From contig JAISPG010000078.1 in NCBI GenBank assembly GCA_031275085.1, positions 186,001-250,000 on the forward strand: a DNA stretch of 64,000 nt, given 5' to 3'. The position numbers and the translations under genes were made by a program. Position 1 is the stretch's first letter. Each line of letters starts with the position of its first letter. A model generated the notes under the pieces. That model saw nothing but the letters and a program-made list of their open reading frames with translations, was not told the DNA's origin and searched no databases. This stretch comes from Bacteroidales bacterium. GTDB lineage: Bacteria; Bacteroidota; Bacteroidia; Bacteroidales; ML635J-15. This document shows, piece by piece, positions 61,845 to 64,000 of this stretch.

Positions 61845-63206
61845 CTACAAAGCATCAAGTATCCTTTGTCTTCTCTCATCCTTTTCCTTTTGCTTAAAAG
61901 CATGGTACGCTTCAAAATTATTTACATAAAATAAAACTTCATCTTGTGCATTATCAATATGTTCTTTTCTAACATAAATATATCTGTCGATTACCTCATT
62001 AGAAACATGTCCTAAACATTTTTGAATATGCTTAACATCTATTCCGACTTCATTTGCAATAGTGGCAAATGAATTACGAGCATAAGCAGTGGATAGCTTG
62101 CGGATATTAAGTGATTTTGCAATTTTTTTAAGAGTTTCATTAACATCACCTTTTATATCTGTATAAACTTCTGTGCTACGGTCTTGTTTTGCTGTCTTTA
62201 ATTTTTTCTCTAGAAAATTTAATAAGAATTCTTCTCCCTCATACTTTTTTATTATATCCCATGCTTCAGGGATAATATATATTGAAAGTTCGTTTTGAGT
62301 TTTTAACCTATCAAAATGGAGTCTATTGTTAAATATGTAGTCTTTTTGCAAATACAAAAGATCTTTAATATTTAAGCCTAAAAACATAAAAAGTAGCTTA
62401 AAAATATCTATTGCGACTTCTTCCTTATAATTTTGAGGTTCATATTTAAACAGTTTCCCTATTTCTCCTATCTCCAATGGTTCTTTTTTATTTGCAGTTT
62501 CTTTCGGAAGTTTAAATCCCTCAAAAGGATAATTATTTTTGGATATTATCTTTAATTCTTTTATTGCATAATTATATACTGTTCTTATATTAGTAAAATT
62601 TATACCCATTGTTGCAGTTGAGTGGTTAAGTTTTTCTTGACAATACTTTTTCAAATCTATTAAAAAATCCTTATCAATTAAGTGTATATTAAAAGAAACT
62701 GTCCTAGCAATATTTTTATTAATATCTTTTAATCTTTCTTCTTTCAGGTAATTTAATAAAAGAGTGTGAGTCGTTTTAAATGTTGATGCTGTACTTGCTT
62801 TAGAGTTTCTTTTTTTACATAAATCCGAATAATCAATCATTAATTTAAGAAAATCGCAATCATTTATTGACTCCTCTTTTGGCTTTTTCTTTTCCTGTAA
62901 TTTTTCTTTAAAATCTAATATTAATTGTTTTGGAGTATATTCTGCTAAATTTTCTTTTAATCCTCGTTCTGTCAAATAATTGTCAAATTGTTGCTTCATA
63001 TTGGTTATATTTATATTAGCAACATCTGCATTATATTGTTTACATTGTTTTTTTATTTTTCTTTTAGAAGAATCCCAGTCTGATTCTTTTATTATATATC
63101 CAGTCGGAAGATAATTTTTTTTGTAATAGTTACTAACTCTGATTGTTACATGATATTTATTTTCAACTGAAAATCTTTTGTCTAAAATTATACTTGTTAC
63201 TGCCAT
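61845..63206 (-). CDS. int: Tyrosine recombinase (integrase) of the element
   Basis: 453 residues. An N-terminal arm-binding domain (residues 1-80, with KKNYLPTGYIIKESDWDSSK) is followed by a SAM-like core-binding domain (115-230) and the catalytic domain. Visible catalytic residues are Lys in DRLKTQNEL near 325, Arg in AYARNSFATIA near 388, His in CLGHVSNEV near 411 and Tyr in IDRYIYV near 420. The first Arg is absent; the place is GLNIKDLLYL. It is transcribed away from attR, close to arm-type repeats, and matches the element's ends. Confidence 0.92.
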   Translation of the reverse strand: MAVTSIILDKRFSVENKYHVTIRVSNYYKKNYLPTGYIIKESDWDSSKRKIKKQCKQYNADVANINITNMKQQFDNYLTERGLKENLAEYTPKQLILDFKEKLQEKKKPKEESINDCDFLKLMIDYSDLCKKRNSKASTASTFKTTHTLLLNYLKEERLKDINKNIARTVSFNIHLIDKDFLIDLKKYCQEKLNHSTATMGINFTNIRTVYNYAIKELKIISKNNYPFEGFKLPKETANKKEPLEIGEIGKLFKYEPQNYKEEVAIDIFKLLFMFLGLNIKDLLYLQKDYIFNNRLHFDRLKTQNELSIYIIPEAWDIIKKYEGEEFLLNFLEKKLKTAKQDRSTEVYTDIKGDVNETLKKIAKSLNIRKLSTAYARNSFATIANEVGIDVKHIQKCLGHVSNEVIDRYIYVRKEHIDNAQDEVLFYVNNFEAYHAFKQKEKDERRQRILDAL

Positions 63207-63232
63207 TTTCTTATATTTTAATTAAGTAAAAA

Positions 63233-63300
63233 AACTGAACCAATACTGAACTAATTTTTTACAAATTTATAAAAAAATGAACTAAAACTGAACTAGGCTT
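63233..63300. promoter_or_regulatory. Integrase arm-type sites, right end
   Basis: Two pairs of TGAAC(C/T)A: at 63236 and 63247, and at 63278 and 63289, each pair spaced by 11 bases. The first pair matches 19290-19315 near the left end with one difference. The sites also overlap the integrase promoter region, so binding could repress it. Confidence 0.6.
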
Positions 63301-63392
63301 TTTGGAACATCTTGGAATATAATGGAGTAAAAAATGGTAACCAATTAAGATGTTACCATAGCTAAAGACAATAAAATCAACTTATTACAAAG

Positions 63393-63421
63393 AAAAAAGC
63401 CCGATATAATCGGGCTTTTTT
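63393..63421 (-). terminator. Terminator for the reconstituted tRNA gene
   Basis: AAAAAAGCCCGA / TCGGGCTTTTTT stem five bases from the tRNA 3' end. It is supplied by the element and replaces the original one now at 19149-19182. Confidence 0.75.
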
Positions 63422-63424
63422 CTC

Positions 63425-63467
63425 GTGGTCCCTCTAGGGCTTGAACCTAGGACCCCCTGATTATGAG
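63425..63467. repeat. attR, right copy of the 43-bp core repeat
   Basis: Identical to 19186-19228. It covers the tRNA from the anticodon loop to its 3' end. Confidence 0.95.
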
Positions 63468-63499
63468 TCAGGTGCTCTAACCAACTGAGCTAAGGGACC
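63426..63499 (-). tRNA. tRNA with CAT anticodon (Met, or lysidine-type Ile)
   Basis: 74-nt cloverleaf on the minus strand without encoded CCA. Acceptor GGTCCCT / AGGGACC, D arm GCTC...GAGC, anticodon stem CCTGA / TCAGG with loop CTCATAA (anticodon CAT), T arm CTAGG-TTCAAGC-CCTAG, discriminator A. It is not the initiator form, as the acceptor starts with a G-C pair. Elongator Met and Ile2 cannot be told apart with certainty. Confidence 0.92.
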
Positions 63500-63749
63500 T
63501 CTGTTTTTTTGTTAAACAGGATTGCAAATTTAGATATTTTATTTTAAAATTCAAATAAATATATTATTTTTTATAATTTAGATAAAAAATAATTTTTAAT
63601 AAGCTTAATTACAAATACTTAGAAAAAAAACAATTGCTTTTTTAATTTAATAATTTTAATACAACGGTGAATAAATTATAATCGTAATAAAATATTATTT
63701 TGTCGTAGTATACTTTTCTTTAACAAGATATGTTATCAGAATAATATTT

Positions 63750-63757
63750 TATATTTG
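63750..63757 (+). promoter_or_regulatory. -7 box upstream of the TamA/BamA-like gene
   Basis: TATATTTG matches TAnnTTTG, eight bases before the start codon. This implies a leaderless or nearly leaderless mRNA. The 266 bases between the tRNA and this gene hold nothing else that I can support. Confidence 0.4.
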
Positions 63758-63765
63758 CATTCGGA

Positions 63766-64000
63766 ATGCGGAGGATAACAAAAAAAATATTTTGTAAATT
63801 TTTTAGTATTGTACTTATTGCATCAATAATTGCAATAATGCCTTCATGTCGTTCAACAAAGCATGTTCCCGAAGGAGAATATTTACTTAAAAAAGTTAAA
63901 TTTGACACCGATAATAAAGATCTGGATAAAGATAACCTAAATTCTACCCTGAAACAGAAGCCCAACCGTAAAACATTGTTTTTTATAAAATTTCATTTGG
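63766..64000 (+). CDS. TamA/BamA-family outer-membrane protein, 5' part
   Basis: 78 codons before the window ends. A lipoprotein-type signal peptide (IIAIMPSCRSTKHVPEGEYL) leads to LLKKVKFDTDNKD and LKQKPNRKTLFFIKFHL, the opening of the first POTRA-like unit in the Bacteroidota BamA/TamA-like (D15 surface antigen) family. These proteins insert or export outer-membrane proteins. The rest of the gene is outside the window. Confidence 0.7.
   Translation, partial: MRRITKKIFCKFFSIVLIASIIAIMPSCRSTKHVPEGEYLLKKVKFDTDNKDLDKDNLNSTLKQKPNRKTLFFIKFHL

Larger units (their letters stand above)
19186..63467. mobile_element. Integrative element (candidate tailless prophage) in a tRNA(CAT) gene
   Basis: A 43-bp perfect direct repeat (19186-19228 and 63425-63467) brackets about 44.2 kb. 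The right copy is the 3' half of an intact tRNA gene. A tyrosine recombinase gene lies 0.2-1.6 kb inside the right end. The content is a repressor and early genes, RiPP cargo, a long viral-type module, a possible defence gene and the integrase. Boundaries are firm. The viral nature rests on fibre, holin, amidase and peptidase genes, and no tailed-phage packaging genes were found. Confidence 0.93.

Overview
The window is AT-rich DNA from a member of the Bacteroidota, probably a Bacteroidales-type anaerobe or a relative. The evidence is the gene set (C-terminally extended S16, FNR-type regulators, SPASM and ATP-grasp RiPP maturases, C39 bacteriocin exporters), the TAnnTTTG promoter boxes upstream of several genes, and the near absence of Shine-Dalgarno sequences. 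The species cannot be named from this sequence.

Left chromosomal flank (1-19185). Core genes are a stand-alone elongation factor G, rpsP-rimM, and an NADP-type glutamate dehydrogenase next to a divergent GAF-CRP regulator. Between them lie an outer-membrane porin-like protein, an Ohr peroxidase, lipoproteins, a lipocalin, a hybrid histidine kinase convergent with an NtrC-type sigma-54 activator, AraC and VOC genes, and a SAM methyltransferase. Two related palindrome-ended repeats (5165-5277 and 6012-6133) look like miniature elements. An attC-like imperfect hairpin precedes the methyltransferase.

Integrated element (19186-63467, about 44.2 kb). It is bounded by a 43-bp direct repeat of the 3' half of a tRNA(CAT) gene, which is intact at the right end. 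A tyrosine recombinase lies just inside the right end, and matched TGAAC(C/T)A arm-type repeats lie inside both ends. Left to right it carries: (a) a divergent XRE repressor and an early module with wHTH and J-domain proteins (19460-22952); (b) a RiPP cargo region (22961-38817) with a membrane-LytTR-wHTH regulator, a Cys-rich double-Gly precursor with a radical SAM/SPASM maturase, an S41-like protein, a C39-ABC/HlyD/TolC exporter, then a grasp-with-spasm cassette (two precursors, ATP-grasp, a coupled 48-aa gene, SPASM protein) and an aspartyl protease-PDZ protein; (c) a 20.6-kb rightward module (39086-59740) that looks viral: a transglutaminase-like protein, many single-TM and glycine-rich membrane proteins, three consecutive beta-rich candidate capsid proteins, modular fibre/spike genes, a holin-like gene, an amidase, an M23 peptidase, an N6-adenine methylase, a Strawberry-notch helicase and a RadA-like ATPase; (d) a frameshifted GHKL ATPase / PD-(D/E)XK nuclease and the integrase.

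I recognise no terminase, portal, HK97-type capsid, tape measure or tail tube in module (c). My reading is a tailless, probably membrane-containing integrative virus carrying RiPP and possible defence cargo. The capsid assignment is inference. The att sites, the integrase, the RiPP genes, the lytic enzymes and the fibre motifs are well supported. Right of the element the chromosome resumes with the tRNA and the start of a TamA/BamA-like outer-membrane protein that runs off the window.
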